Origin: JAFNAG01 sp963824985
GTDB taxonomy: Bacteria > Acidobacteriota > UBA6911
Length of the DNA stretch: 64,000 nucleotides
Direction of reading: 5' to 3'
Assembly (NCBI GenBank): GCA_963824985.1
Contig: CAWGRQ010000031.1
Span: forward strand, 186,001 to 250,000
Positions 55,282 to 64,000 of the stretch are shown in pieces; positions within the stretch are counted from its first letter, which is position 1, and each line of letters opens with the position of its first letter. The position numbers and the translations under genes were made by a program. The notes beneath the pieces are model-generated. The model was not told the origin of the DNA. It saw only the letters and a list, made by a program, of their open reading frames with translations, and ran no database searches.

Positions 55282-56484
55282 ATGCATATCGAGAGGAACT
55301 CGGGAGTTATCCAGTCCTGGGTCCAGGCCAAGCAGAGGAACGAGCAGGAGATGCTGAGACGGTTGAACCGGCTGTTCCAGCAGCCCGCCGCCCTGAATCC
55401 CATGCGGGTCCTCGTGCTGCGCGCGCTCAAGCAGATGCTCGCCGAAATCCGGGAAAAACCCCTGGGTTCGGCGGCACAGCGGGCCATGATGGCGGAGAAC
55501 GGCCTGGCCGTGTGGCAAACGCTGCCGCAGCCGACGCCGCTTCTGGACCTCAGGCTGGAGCGGATGGTCGACCGGCTCAGGGGAGGGCTGCAGGCCGATG
55601 CCAACGATCTTTCGGAACTAATCCGGGTAATCGGGGCGTGGTTGGAGTGGGGGGGCGGTTACGGCGCAAAGGACATCAACAAGGCGCTGCGTACCGGCGT
55701 CGACAAGATTCCCCGCTCCGCTCCTCACGGACCGGGGAGCGCGCTGGCTCAGCAGAAGGCGATCGACGACAAAACATGGTCGAAAGCCGTGCGCAAGCGG
55801 GAGGATCCCAACCAGCATCACCCCATCGAGCCGCATGTGGAGGCCGCCTGGGTTCCGCCGAAGTTCGGAAAGCAGTCGGGAATGCAGCTGTTCAGGGTCA
55901 TCGGCAACGACCTGTGCAAGCGCATCGATCTGCTGTTCGGACTGCTCAAGGGAGCAACGATCTCCGGAACGACTACCGATACCGTCCTGGTACTGGAAGC
56001 CTTCGGCGCGGGGCTGGGTCTGCACCCGGGCTACTACCTGTTTCCGGTCGCGACCATCGCTGCGAGCCTGCATCACACGCTTCTGGAGGCGGGGCTTGCG
56101 CTGACGCTCACCGGAGCGATCGACAGCTACCACGTCGGGTTCCATACCACCCTGGTGCCGAAGGGCGGCCTGCCCGCCGAACTGGCGAGTGTGCGAACGA
56201 TCCTCGCGGGAGCCGAGAATGATATGCGAAATCGCCACTTCATCCTCTGGTACGAGGGCGGAAACGAGGGCCAGCCCGCGGGGTGTATCCTGTGGAACAA
56301 GCAGTGGGAAATCAGGGCGTCCAGGAGACTCGTGGAGGCGAAGGGCCTGCTCACCCACATCGCAGGCGTTCCCACCCTTCCCCGACAAGCGGATGTGGCG
56401 GCATTCATCGCTTTAATGGCGCCGCAGCTGCTTGCATCGCTGCCTCAGGAGTTTCAGCAGAAGAGCTTTCGCGCCCATGCCTGA
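55282..56484 (+). CDS. Uncharacterised 400-aa protein
   Basis: I do not recognise the family. The first 120 residues are helical and charged (WVQAKQRNEQEMLRRLNRLF). A middle part is rich in Gly, His and Pro (APHGPGSALAQQKAIDDKTW). A hydrophobic stretch near residues 230-280 (LVLEAFGAGLGLHPGYYLFP, IAASLHHTLLEAGLALTLTG) could insert in a membrane or form a buried helical hairpin. No signal peptide is present. GGAG precedes the ATG. It stands alone between repeats. Confidence 0.72.
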   Translation: MHIERNSGVIQSWVQAKQRNEQEMLRRLNRLFQQPAALNPMRVLVLRALKQMLAEIREKPLGSAAQRAMMAENGLAVWQTLPQPTPLLDLRLERMVDRLRGGLQADANDLSELIRVIGAWLEWGGGYGAKDINKALRTGVDKIPRSAPHGPGSALAQQKAIDDKTWSKAVRKREDPNQHHPIEPHVEAAWVPPKFGKQSGMQLFRVIGNDLCKRIDLLFGLLKGATISGTTTDTVLVLEAFGAGLGLHPGYYLFPVATIAASLHHTLLEAGLALTLTGAIDSYHVGFHTTLVPKGGLPAELASVRTILAGAENDMRNRHFILWYEGGNEGQPAGCILWNKQWEIRASRRLVEAKGLLTHIAGVPTLPRQADVAAFIALMAPQLLASLPQEFQQKSFRAHA

Positions 56485-56651
56485 GGGCGCGTATTCGGGA
56501 CACGGAAGAACGCAGATCTCATCCGCGTCCCAAACACTTTCTGCAACGAGCGAATTCCGGCGCCACATACTGCCATTCGCGCGTTTGCGGAAGAATTTCG
56601 TGAATAATGCGGGCTGACAGGACGGCCTCGTTACGCATCCGACGTAAGGCT

Positions 56652-58283
56652 TCAGGATTCGGGCGCCAGGGCGGGAGTCACGTAGCCGGGCATGCGATCT
56701 CCGGTTTCCTGCCAGCGGTAGCGGATCAGGTTCCGGCCGGGTTGCCGGACATCGCTCACAAACCGGATCCTCGCCCACTCGGCTGCGGCAGAGCCCGTCA
56801 CTGCGGCGGTGATCGCACACTCCTTGAATGAGCGCCGCCCAAACAGGGCCCGGTATTCGGACTCGAGCCGTCTGGCCAGATCGGCCGTGGCGCGGTTTTC
56901 GGCAAACAGCCTCGCGGCCGGCAGGAACAATCGCATCTGCCGTGTGAGAACGAAACTCTCGGCACGGCGTCGCACCCGCGGATCGGCGTGCCCGAGCGCG
57001 TACCGGTAGCCGCGGAGCATGGTGTCGATGCTGCGCAGCAAAGATGCGCCGCTATTCCGGTAATCGCGCTGAAACGCAGCTTTGAGAAATGCGCGCGAGG
57101 ATGCGCGCGTGAACTCAGGATGCCGGAACCAGATCTGGTCCTGCCCGTGCTGTTCGCTGTAGGGCACATCCGGCAGAATCTTTCCCGAACGCAGGTACTC
57201 ATCGTGAAGCGGGGTGCCGGGCATGGGGCCAAGCTGCATAAACTGAAGATAATCGGGCTCGAGCGAGATGGCGAAGTCGACATCTTCCCAGATGCTGTCC
57301 TGGTCGTGATGCTCCAGAAACAGGATCGCCGATGCCATGACGCTGATGCCGCGCTGCCGAAGCTGACCCACCACCTCGTGAAAATCGGTCCCCTGATTCT
57401 TCGCGTACGCCTCGCGCTTGGATTCCACCCCGATCCACACGAAATGTACGCCCAGCCGGACCAGTGCGTCGAGATCGCCCAGCGACCGCAGCGTTTCGGC
57501 GGAGCTGAAAATGCCGAACGTGTAAAGCTTGTTCTCGCGCTCGATGCACTCCAGCAGTTCCAGGGCCCGCTCGCGGTTCTTCAGGAAATTCTCGTCCAAT
57601 ACGCCGAAGTCCGTTACTCCCAGCTGCTCTTCATACTGGCGGCAGACATCGAATATCTCGCGCCCGGTGGACAGAAAAGGCTGGTAATCGCCGAAAAAGT
57701 GGGTGGTACAGCAAAAGCGGCATTTATTGGGACAGCCCACTCCGGGCATGAGCACGCCGGATGACTGGGGAAGCCTTACTCCCATGAGCTTGCGGTTGAA
57801 GGCACTGTGGAGCAGCGGATGGCGCACAGGCCGGTCGACGGGCTCACCGAAGAGCCGGCGCAGAAAGGCCACTCCATCGCCGCGGCAGATATAGTCGTGC
57901 GGGATCATGCGCTCGATGCCCTTAATGCTGACGCCGTGCCCGCCCAACACGATTTTCGTCCCCGGAGACTCCTCGCGCACGATCTCGGCCATCTTTTTGG
58001 CTTTTTCGATGTTGGGCACGATAAAGCTAATGCCGACATGGTCATAGCCCTTGCGCAGCTCCTTCCTGAACTCATCGAGCGATGGGAAGTCGAGGACCGT
58101 GGTCGGCACCCTGACGTTCTCGGCCATCAAATACAGACCGAAGCTGTGGTGATTGAAGCGGTAGGAGAATATCCCCTGTTCCCGGGTCACCTGGTTGTGG
58201 AACAATTCCATTCTATTCTCTTTGCGGCCATAACGATCATCGATCGCAAAGGGACCAAACACGGACGTAAGCAGCAGCTTCAT
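56652..58283 (-). CDS. B12-binding-domain radical SAM enzyme
   Basis: This 543-aa protein has a Rossmann-like cobalamin-binding-type domain at the N-terminus (about 1-150; the base-on DxHxxG motif is not seen). The radical SAM core has the cluster motif CPNKCRFC (CxxxCxxC) near residue 185, and a long C-terminal helical part follows. Such enzymes often methylate or rearrange lipids, peptides or secondary metabolites. No partner gene identifies the substrate. Confidence 0.9.
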   Translation of the reverse strand: MKLLLTSVFGPFAIDDRYGRKENRMELFHNQVTREQGIFSYRFNHHSFGLYLMAENVRVPTTVLDFPSLDEFRKELRKGYDHVGISFIVPNIEKAKKMAEIVREESPGTKIVLGGHGVSIKGIERMIPHDYICRGDGVAFLRRLFGEPVDRPVRHPLLHSAFNRKLMGVRLPQSSGVLMPGVGCPNKCRFCCTTHFFGDYQPFLSTGREIFDVCRQYEEQLGVTDFGVLDENFLKNRERALELLECIERENKLYTFGIFSSAETLRSLGDLDALVRLGVHFVWIGVESKREAYAKNQGTDFHEVVGQLRQRGISVMASAILFLEHHDQDSIWEDVDFAISLEPDYLQFMQLGPMPGTPLHDEYLRSGKILPDVPYSEQHGQDQIWFRHPEFTRASSRAFLKAAFQRDYRNSGASLLRSIDTMLRGYRYALGHADPRVRRRAESFVLTRQMRLFLPAARLFAENRATADLARRLESEYRALFGRRSFKECAITAAVTGSAAAEWARIRFVSDVRQPGRNLIRYRWQETGDRMPGYVTPALAPES

Positions 58284-58664
58284 TCAATCTCCAACATAAA
58301 AAGCTGAATTCTACCTCTTATGCGGCCCCCGGTTGTAAACCTATTGTAAAAGCTTGATTTATACCCGAAGACCTTTTGCCGGCACAATCGTGTCCGGATA
58401 TTAAAATTGCCCTCAATTGGTGGAAGCCACGCAATTTAGGAAGATTAGGGATCCCCATGGAAACCGTAGGATCTTATTACATGCCGCACCCTCGGAATCG
58501 AAGCGGCGGCGCATTGACCCGGGGCGGAGAAGTTTTTCGCGATCCTTTTTGTTGATGGAACGTTAGAGTAGAGTCAGAGAGCGAAAGAGGGGGAGCGGAT
58601 TAACAGAAGCTGTTGGAAGCAGCCCGGGCGATCGCGGCTTCCGGAGCAGAGCGAGTCAGGATTG
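58284..58664. other. Divergent intergenic region
   Basis: This 381-bp region separates the radical SAM gene from the metalloprotease-like gene. It should hold both promoters, but I see no clear operator, repeat or RNA. Confidence 0.4.
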
Positions 58665-60494
58665 ATGCATTCACGAATCCGATATCTGGCAGCAGTTTGG
58701 GCTCTTACCCTTGTGCCTGTCTTGGAATTGCCGGCGATTCCGGCAGTCGGCTTCGAGGGCCATGGCCTGGTGATTCTGGCCGAAACCGGTCGAACGCGCG
58801 ATAGCGTTCCGATCCTGCGGATTGATTCCGAACACACCGCGATTTCCGATCTGCTGTCCCGCGGCTTCTCCGGGCGGTGGCTTCGTTTGTACCAATACGA
58901 GCAGGAATATCTCAGACGCGCCACTGGAACTCAGCCTGAGCTCGCGTACCTGCTGCTCTCAGGCCGGCAGGGAGGCTTTCCTCGTTTCGGTTTTTATCTC
59001 AACGACCAGGACAAGCGCCATGCCGGGTTCGTTGATCTCTTCAAGATCCGAGTTCCCCAAAAACGCTTCGGCGGCATTGACCAGATCTTCCCGCACGAAT
59101 TGGCCCACATCATCATGCGTCAGCTGGCCGGTGAGCCGGAAAAGGGGGGATCCAACCAGGTACATGCCATCGGCGTGCGCACCGACCCTCAACAGGCTTT
59201 TTCAGAGGGATTTGCGGAACACTGCCAGATCATGGCCATCGAGGATCCGGACGCGGATCCGGAGACCCGGGCATTGGCGTCCGACGCCGGACGTCGGCGC
59301 CTGGCCGGAGATCTGGCGCCGAAGTACCTCGAAGAGCTGCAGGCACGTTTGGCTCCGGCCGGCCCGATGCGCATGGGATTCCTGTTCTGGTTCAGCGGTA
59401 CCGAGCAGGCATGGCGCTATTTTGCGGTGAAACAGAATGCGTTTGCCTGCCAAGCGCCTCTTCCCGAGAGGATGCTCGCGGCTCGGGATCTTTATCCCGC
59501 CTACCTGGCGCAGAACGTGCTCCCGGGGAATCCTCAGGATCCACCCAAGCCCGCTTCCGTTATGCTTTCGACTGAAGGAGTGGTGAGCGCGCTGTTTTAT
59601 CGATGGGCTGCCCATGAAGGGATGCAGGAGCGGTATCTCGATGATGAGTTTTATGCCCGCTTCGGGGTCACCCGGTCCGTCGTCTCCCCGCTGGAGAACA
59701 TCTACCTCAAACTCTTTCATCTGTTTTTTATCAAAAAGCCGGGTGATACGGCGGCAGTGATCCGTGGGTACAAATCGATGTATCCCGACGAGTCCGCAAT
59801 GTTGGACGAGCTGGTACGGGAGGTTTTGTTGAATCAATCCTTGCCCGACACGCCGGCGATCTGGCTTGCCAATCCCGATTTTCAGACGGGCACATCTCTC
59901 TTCGACCAGTACCGCAGCCTCCCGCGAACGCACACATTCGACCTCAATGCGGCCACTCTGGTGGATCTCATGAGTGTTCCCGGGATGTCCCGGGGCCTGG
60001 CGGATGCTATCCTGAAGCACGCTCCTTATTCGGCCGCGAAGGAACTGCTTCAAGTGCCGGGATTTCCGCCGGAGCTTTTGTCCCGGTTTATCCGGATGGA
60101 AGAGGAAATGGCGCGACTCACTTCGGGTTCCGCGGAGAATGAAACAGAGCTGAATATCAGTACCATCTTGTGGTCATATGGCAGGCGGGGTCTGATTCTC
60201 CTGGCGATCGCCTCGGTTGCCGGAGCTTTTCTGTATCAACGCATCCGGGCGGTGGGCTGGCTCCGCGCCTCAGTCAACGGGCTGGCGGCTTCTTTCCTGG
60301 TCATGGGATTGGCCTGGCTCACGACCGGCACCCCTGCACAGATTGCGTTTCTCGGCCCTCTCATTCTGCTGGCCGTTCCCGCGGCTCTCTGGCATCTGGC
60401 GCGCTACCGGGAGTGGCGCCTGGCCGTGCGCGTGCTCATGGCCTGGGCGATTGCGGCGATGCCCGCAGTTCTGCTTGCCTATCCCTGGCTGTAA
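58665..60494 (+). CDS. HExxH metalloprotease-like membrane protein with a helix-hairpin-helix domain
   Basis: This protein of about 609 aa starts with a signal-like segment. A gluzincin-type zinc site follows: HELAH at residues 144-148 and a Glu in SEGFAEH near 181. Near 425-475 a helix-hairpin-helix region reads TFDLNAATLVDLMSVPGMSR and LLQVPGFPPELLSRF. Four hydrophobic helices end the protein (about 510-605). I know no named family with this order. The peptidase part is probably outside the membrane. ATG at 58665 is preferred over the TTG just before it. Confidence 0.78.
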   Translation: MHSRIRYLAAVWALTLVPVLELPAIPAVGFEGHGLVILAETGRTRDSVPILRIDSEHTAISDLLSRGFSGRWLRLYQYEQEYLRRATGTQPELAYLLLSGRQGGFPRFGFYLNDQDKRHAGFVDLFKIRVPQKRFGGIDQIFPHELAHIIMRQLAGEPEKGGSNQVHAIGVRTDPQQAFSEGFAEHCQIMAIEDPDADPETRALASDAGRRRLAGDLAPKYLEELQARLAPAGPMRMGFLFWFSGTEQAWRYFAVKQNAFACQAPLPERMLAARDLYPAYLAQNVLPGNPQDPPKPASVMLSTEGVVSALFYRWAAHEGMQERYLDDEFYARFGVTRSVVSPLENIYLKLFHLFFIKKPGDTAAVIRGYKSMYPDESAMLDELVREVLLNQSLPDTPAIWLANPDFQTGTSLFDQYRSLPRTHTFDLNAATLVDLMSVPGMSRGLADAILKHAPYSAAKELLQVPGFPPELLSRFIRMEEEMARLTSGSAENETELNISTILWSYGRRGLILLAIASVAGAFLYQRIRAVGWLRASVNGLAASFLVMGLAWLTTGTPAQIAFLGPLILLAVPAALWHLARYREWRLAVRVLMAWAIAAMPAVLLAYPWL

Positions 60495-60799
60495 GGATAA
60501 GGATAAAGTGGACGCAACGCATTATTTTTCGCAGATGTCTTCTCTTTTCGCGGTCGGCCGATCGATCCAGTCTGCAACCGGCGTCCCAGCCGCGATTCTA
60601 GCGCCGAAACAAATCTCTTGTCCCCTGCCAGACGCCCGTGCAGGTGTGCAGCCGATCATCGCCAGCATTTCCTCGTCCTCTTCCTCTGGAAAAACAGAAT
60701 ATGCCGGCTGAAGAGAAAGACTGCAGAAAAACAACTGAAGGAAAAGATCACTTAAAGACGGAAGTCAGCACTGGCACATTGGCCGGTTAATTGCGTCCC
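60495..60799. other. Gap without identifiable gene
   Basis: No gene or repeat is supported in this 305-bp stretch; a 70-codon frame on the minus strand has no ribosome site or family pattern. Confidence 0.4.
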
Positions 60800-61453
60800 C
60801 TATTTCCCGTTCGTCATGCAGAATCTGTTGCTTTTTTTCTGAATCTCCAAAATCCTGCCCTTGAACTCTGAGACGGCGGGCGAGTCAGGAAATCTCGAAA
60901 TAAAGTCCCGATAAACCGTAATGGCTAGTTCGTACATGCCCATGCGTTCAAGAGATCGGCCCAAACCAACATTGGCGGCTTTCAACTCAGGCTGGAACTT
61001 GATCGCTCTTTGGTAACGATTTAAAGCAGCAACATCGTTTCCATTTGAGTAATAGAAATCTCCCACTAGGCACTCAGATTCGCCCAATGTGATGAAATCA
61101 ACCTTGGAAGATCTGGCCAATATCTCTTCGCCATTGAGCTGAACTAAGCGATATCCCTCCTTTTCAAACTGAAGGCTAAATTCGCCTATGTCTTTTTTCA
61201 AAGGGCGAGCAAAAATCACGAACTTTCCCTCTGCATCTGAACTCACACTGGAAAGGATCGCCTCTGTGGTTCGATAGATGATACTCACCTTGACATTCAT
61301 GACGGGCTTACCGTCGGAGTTCTGGATGTGTCCCGAAATCGAATCGGGAATTTGCATTTGAGCTCCAGGAGCTTGGAGAATTGTCGCAGAAGGCTGCAAA
61401 GTTGCAGAGTGTCCTGTAACCAAGAAAAGAAACATAGCAATTGTGAACCGCAT
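60800..61453 (-). CDS. Secreted protein with a carboxypeptidase-regulatory-like domain and TPR-like helices
   Basis: This protein of about 217 aa has a signal peptide (RFTIAMFLFLVTGHSA). A beta-sandwich of the carboxypeptidase-regulatory type follows (SISGHIQNSDGKPVMNVKVS, SVSSDAEGKFVIFA), and then a TPR-like pair (NDVAALNRYQRAIKFQPELK, NVGLGRSLERMGMYELAITV). The ATG at 61453 follows GGAGG. Base composition is more AT-rich than its neighbours, which may mean recent acquisition. Function unknown. Confidence 0.72.
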   Translation of the reverse strand: MRFTIAMFLFLVTGHSATLQPSATILQAPGAQMQIPDSISGHIQNSDGKPVMNVKVSIIYRTTEAILSSVSSDAEGKFVIFARPLKKDIGEFSLQFEKEGYRLVQLNGEEILARSSKVDFITLGESECLVGDFYYSNGNDVAALNRYQRAIKFQPELKAANVGLGRSLERMGMYELAITVYRDFISRFPDSPAVSEFKGRILEIQKKSNRFCMTNGK

Positions 61454-61856
61454 GAAAGGCCTCCATGAATAGATTCCGGATTTCCCTTCCTCCATTTACT
61501 CTAATCCAAACAAATTGTTCCATTTTTTGGATGTGTGATCAACGTCGCCGACATTTTCCTTCCGCGTTGCCTCGCTTAATCTGCTACCCAATGAAGATCG
61601 TTGTCTCAAAAAATGTCACATTGTCCGGAACCTGTCACTGAAAATGAGACACCCGTCGGGCCGGGAACAGCTTCGTTGTTTGTTCTTTCTGCAATAAGGT
61701 ATAGGCGCGTCAGAAAACCGGATCCGGGAATCCGGTTTGAATGTAGAATGCTGCTTGAAGCCCCGAAATTTACATATAGCCCGGAAGTCGGAGGGAACGC
61801 ATGACGGGAGAGTTTCAATCCAGATCAACAGCCTGCTTCTCCGGTCCATCACGCCG
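61454..61856. other. Divergent intergenic region
   Basis: This stretch of about 400 bp separates divergent genes and is AT-richer than the average of the window. I see no clear repeat, RNA or operator. An open frame extends upstream of the MurF-like start but has no family pattern. Confidence 0.4.
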
Positions 61857-63077
61857 ATGAGACCGCTCTACCGCGCCCTGAGGGTGCCCTTCGAACTTCC
61901 ATTGAGCCTGCTGGCCTTCATCTGGCGGCGGGTAATGTCCCGTACCAAGGTCATTGCGGTTACCGGGAGTGTCGGAAAGACCACGGCAACGCGGTGCCTG
62001 GGGACCATCCTTTCCTCGCAGTACCCGACGAACTGGAGCCCAAACCCAGGCAACGCTCGTCGTACTCTGGCCATGAACATCCTGCGCACACGCGGCCGGC
62101 ACAAATTCACGGTCATCGAGGTCGGAACCAGGCGTCCGGGTGCATTGTGGCGGGCATCCAGGATGATTGATCCCGATGTAGCGATCGTTCTCATGGTAAA
62201 GCAGCAGCACAGCAACAACTTTCCTGACCTTGCCGCAATAGCTGCCGAAAAGGAGCAACTGCTGCGCCGGTTGGGACCCGAGGGTACGGCTGTTATCAAC
62301 GGCGATGATCCTTATGTCCGCGCCATGGCTGCAAAATGCCGAAGCCGGATCGTGACGTTCGGCCTGAAGCCTCAGAGCGATATCCGGGCAAGCGAGGTCT
62401 CGGCCCGATGGCCGGAGCGGTTGAGTTTCCGTGTCCATATGGGTAACGAATCAATCCCGGTGAAAACCAATCTGTTGGGAGAACATTGGGTGTACTCGGT
62501 TCTGGGAGCCCTGGCCGCCGCAGTTGCGTGTGGCATCGACCTGAAGTCGGCGGCGATGGCCATGGAGATGGTTCAGCCGGTACCGGGGCGGATGGATCCT
62601 CTGGAGCTGCCGAATGGCGCGACCTTTGTCCGGGACGAATGGAATTCCTCGATGGCCAGCCTCGAGGCGGGCCTGGAGATGCTGGGAAAGGCCAGGGCCG
62701 CGCGCCGCATTCTCCTGCTTCAAGATGTTCTGGATTCCGGACTCGGGACACGCCCGCGCTTTCGCGAACTGGGCCGCCGTGCGGCCGCGGCAGCCGACAT
62801 TGTGGTTTTTGTGGGCCCTTTTGGCAGTGTCGGCGCGAAAGCGGCAGTGGCCGCCGGCCTGAACCCCGCATCGTCGAAGAGCTTTCACGGGCTCCAGGCA
62901 GCATCAGAATTCCTGAGATCTGAGCTCCGTCGAGGAGACCTGGTGCTCCTGCACGGGTGGCCGCATCTGCACCTGGAACGAATCTGCCTGGCGCTGTCTG
63001 GTAAGGTCGATTGCTGGAAGGAATGGTGCTGGAAAAATCAGCCCTGCGATCAGTGCCGGCACTTGACGCATTCTTGA
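61857..63077 (+). CDS. MurF-like Mur-ligase family protein
   Basis: This 406-aa protein has the Mur-ligase ATP-binding motif VTGSVGKTT near residue 35, the Asn/Thr and Glu region (SPNPGNARRTLAMN, VIEVGTRRPGA), HSNNF and INGDDPYV, and a C-terminal domain ending in a cysteine-rich tail. MurF adds D-Ala-D-Ala to UDP-MurNAc-tripeptide, but no other mur gene is nearby. It may instead be a stand-alone ligase of another pathway. The start ATG at 61857 (MRPLYRALRV) was chosen by domain fit. Confidence 0.8.
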   Translation: MRPLYRALRVPFELPLSLLAFIWRRVMSRTKVIAVTGSVGKTTATRCLGTILSSQYPTNWSPNPGNARRTLAMNILRTRGRHKFTVIEVGTRRPGALWRASRMIDPDVAIVLMVKQQHSNNFPDLAAIAAEKEQLLRRLGPEGTAVINGDDPYVRAMAAKCRSRIVTFGLKPQSDIRASEVSARWPERLSFRVHMGNESIPVKTNLLGEHWVYSVLGALAAAVACGIDLKSAAMAMEMVQPVPGRMDPLELPNGATFVRDEWNSSMASLEAGLEMLGKARAARRILLLQDVLDSGLGTRPRFRELGRRAAAAADIVVFVGPFGSVGAKAAVAAGLNPASSKSFHGLQAASEFLRSELRRGDLVLLHGWPHLHLERICLALSGKVDCWKEWCWKNQPCDQCRHLTHS

Positions 63078-63100
63078 AGCGGCCCGGGGGAAATGGGAGC

Positions 63101-63376
63101 AGCAGCCTCTCATGCGCCGTGGCGCACCCGGTGACGCATGAAAATCTTTTGGCTTTGCGACTTTGCGTCTTGGCGTCCTTGCGTTGATTTTTTTTAACGC
63201 AATGACGCAAGGGCGCGAGGGCGCAAAGAGCTATTTTCGGAGCAGCTTCTCATGTGCCGTGGCGCACCCGGTGACGCATGAAAATCTTTTGGCTTTGCGA
63301 CTTTGCGTCTTGGCGTCCTTGCGTTGATTTTTTTTAACGCAATGACGCAAGGGCGCAAAGAGCTATTTCGGAGCAG
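63101..63376 (+). repeat. Composite palindromic repeat, tandem pair (140-bp unit)
   Basis: Two head-to-tail units (63101-63240 and 63241-63376) each have the left hairpin with GACGCATGAAAA, a long hairpin cargo (TTTGCGTCTTGGCGTCC / CGCAAGGGCGC) and the right end CTATTTTCGGAGCAG or close. The pair is flanked by a 12-bp direct repeat GGAAATGGGAGC (63089-63100 and 63377-63388), which looks like an insertion-site duplication. Confidence 0.82.
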
Positions 63377-63457
63377 GGAAATGGGAGCCTTCGGTTTTTG
63401 CCCCCTGATTTTTTCTTCTATGGTTTCTCGCCAACGTCAAATGGTGGCCTGAAAGTT

Positions 63458-64000
63458 CTATCCGGCGCGGGAAGTCAATTTCAGGAGTCGCTCCATCCCT
63501 TTTTCAACCACCGGCATCGGGGCCCCGAAACTGAATCTCACGTAAGAATGGAGCCTCGGCGGGTCCTTTCTTTGCTTCCCCGGATTGACATCAAAAAACT
63601 CTCCCGGGACCGTGATCACCTGCTCTTTCAGAGCCTCGCGAAAAAACTGGAAGCCATGATTCAGCGGCGGCGGCAGCTTCTCGACCGAGCCCCAGCAGTA
63701 AAAGGTGCCTTCAGGATCGCGCGGGAAAAGCACACCGATTTCTTTGAGATGCTGGAGCATAAAGTCGCGCTTGAGTTTGAAGGCAGCCCGCATCGCTTCG
63801 GTTTCGCGACTGGCGTGGCCGGGTTCCACAAGGGGTACTGAGGCTCGTTGGAGCCACCGCGGCGCCCCGCCATCAATCGCGCTCCCGGAGCGGGTCAGGG
63901 TCTCGATCCATTCAGACGGCCCCAGAGTCCAGCCAACGCGCCATCCAGGGTAACGATAATTCTTGGTGAGCCCATCGATCACCATCACCGGATCATTGTC
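63458..64000 (-). CDS. Class I/II pyridoxal-phosphate aminotransferase, partial
   Basis: The C-terminal 180 residues are in the window; the gene begins beyond its right edge. The PLP lysine is in DGLTKNYRYPGWRVGW, followed by the large-domain strand patterns GTFYCWGSVEK and the substrate-binding Arg in SYVRFSFGAP. It transfers amino groups between amino acids and keto acids. Substrate cannot be told. Confidence 0.9.
   Translation of the reverse strand, partial: DNDPVMVIDGLTKNYRYPGWRVGWTLGPSEWIETLTRSGSAIDGGAPRWLQRASVPLVEPGHASRETEAMRAAFKLKRDFMLQHLKEIGVLFPRDPEGTFYCWGSVEKLPPPLNHGFQFFREALKEQVITVPGEFFDVNPGKQRKDPPRLHSYVRFSFGAPMPVVEKGMERLLKLTSRAG

Noticed and set aside
60522..60734. 70-codon minus-strand frame after the metalloprotease-like gene
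   Set aside because: It has no ribosome site, no family pattern, and an acidic low-complexity run.
1..64000. tRNA or rRNA genes
   Set aside because: I looked for cloverleaf patterns and rRNA stretches by eye and saw none; a covariance-model search would be needed to be certain.

Overview
The window looks like a chromosome segment of a high-GC acidobacterium, or a close relative, probably from a metagenome assembly. No rRNA gene is present, so this rests on gene content: two very large FtsX/MacB-type permeases (one in a PadR-permease pair), a VPS10/BNR-repeat exoprotein, VWA-protein debris, many secreted peptidases and hydrolases with signal peptides, and a TonB-dependent receptor. I saw no tRNA or rRNA gene and no CRISPR array.

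Layout. 1-21.6 kb: permease, IS200-like (RAYT-type) transposase beside REP arrays, M1 peptidase with a membrane protein, YigZ and LysE, VPS10-like exoprotein, a GH127-DUF1566 fusion, serine hydrolase, M24 peptidase, ECF sigma factor with small membrane proteins, M20 peptidase. 21.7-30.1 kb: an accessory region of toxin-antitoxin and defence genes, mostly broken (RHH/RelE intact; HigA-like antitoxin, HNH, DUF433/DUF5615, PIN plus 58-aa partner, DUF1016 nuclease, SNF2 helicase, McrC, AAA ATPase, VWA debris). 30.8-41.5 kb: GH36-like enzyme, SDR, serine hydrolase, zinc-ribbon/transglutaminase protein, a 45-bp minisatellite, TolB-like lipoprotein, YdjM-like and alpha/beta hydrolases. 41.8-54.9 kb: DegP-like protease, LysR with TonB receptor and molybdopterin-fold protein, CocE hydrolase, LolA-like protein, HEPN protein, PadR-permease operon. 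55.2-64 kb: an orphan 400-aa protein, radical SAM enzyme, a metalloprotease-like membrane protein, MurF-like ligase, and a partial aminotransferase.

The most unusual layer is repetitive DNA. (a) Seven short palindromes lie in one reading phase inside a DUF1016 gene, with a constant core and variable arms that mostly stay self-complementary. (b) Three copies of a 196-293 bp non-coding element each have 8-bp target duplications, so they are a true MITE-like family. (c) A modular repeat has constant ends and exchangeable palindromic cargo. (d) REP arrays lie next to a RAYT-type gene. (e) A separate 243-bp element has 31-bp terminal inverted repeats. Several otherwise intact genes carry a single indel, some in G runs, so assembly error must be weighed against real decay.

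Most enzymes are predicted to act outside the cytoplasm (peptidases, glycosidases, esterases), which suits a polymer-scavenging life style; this is inference.
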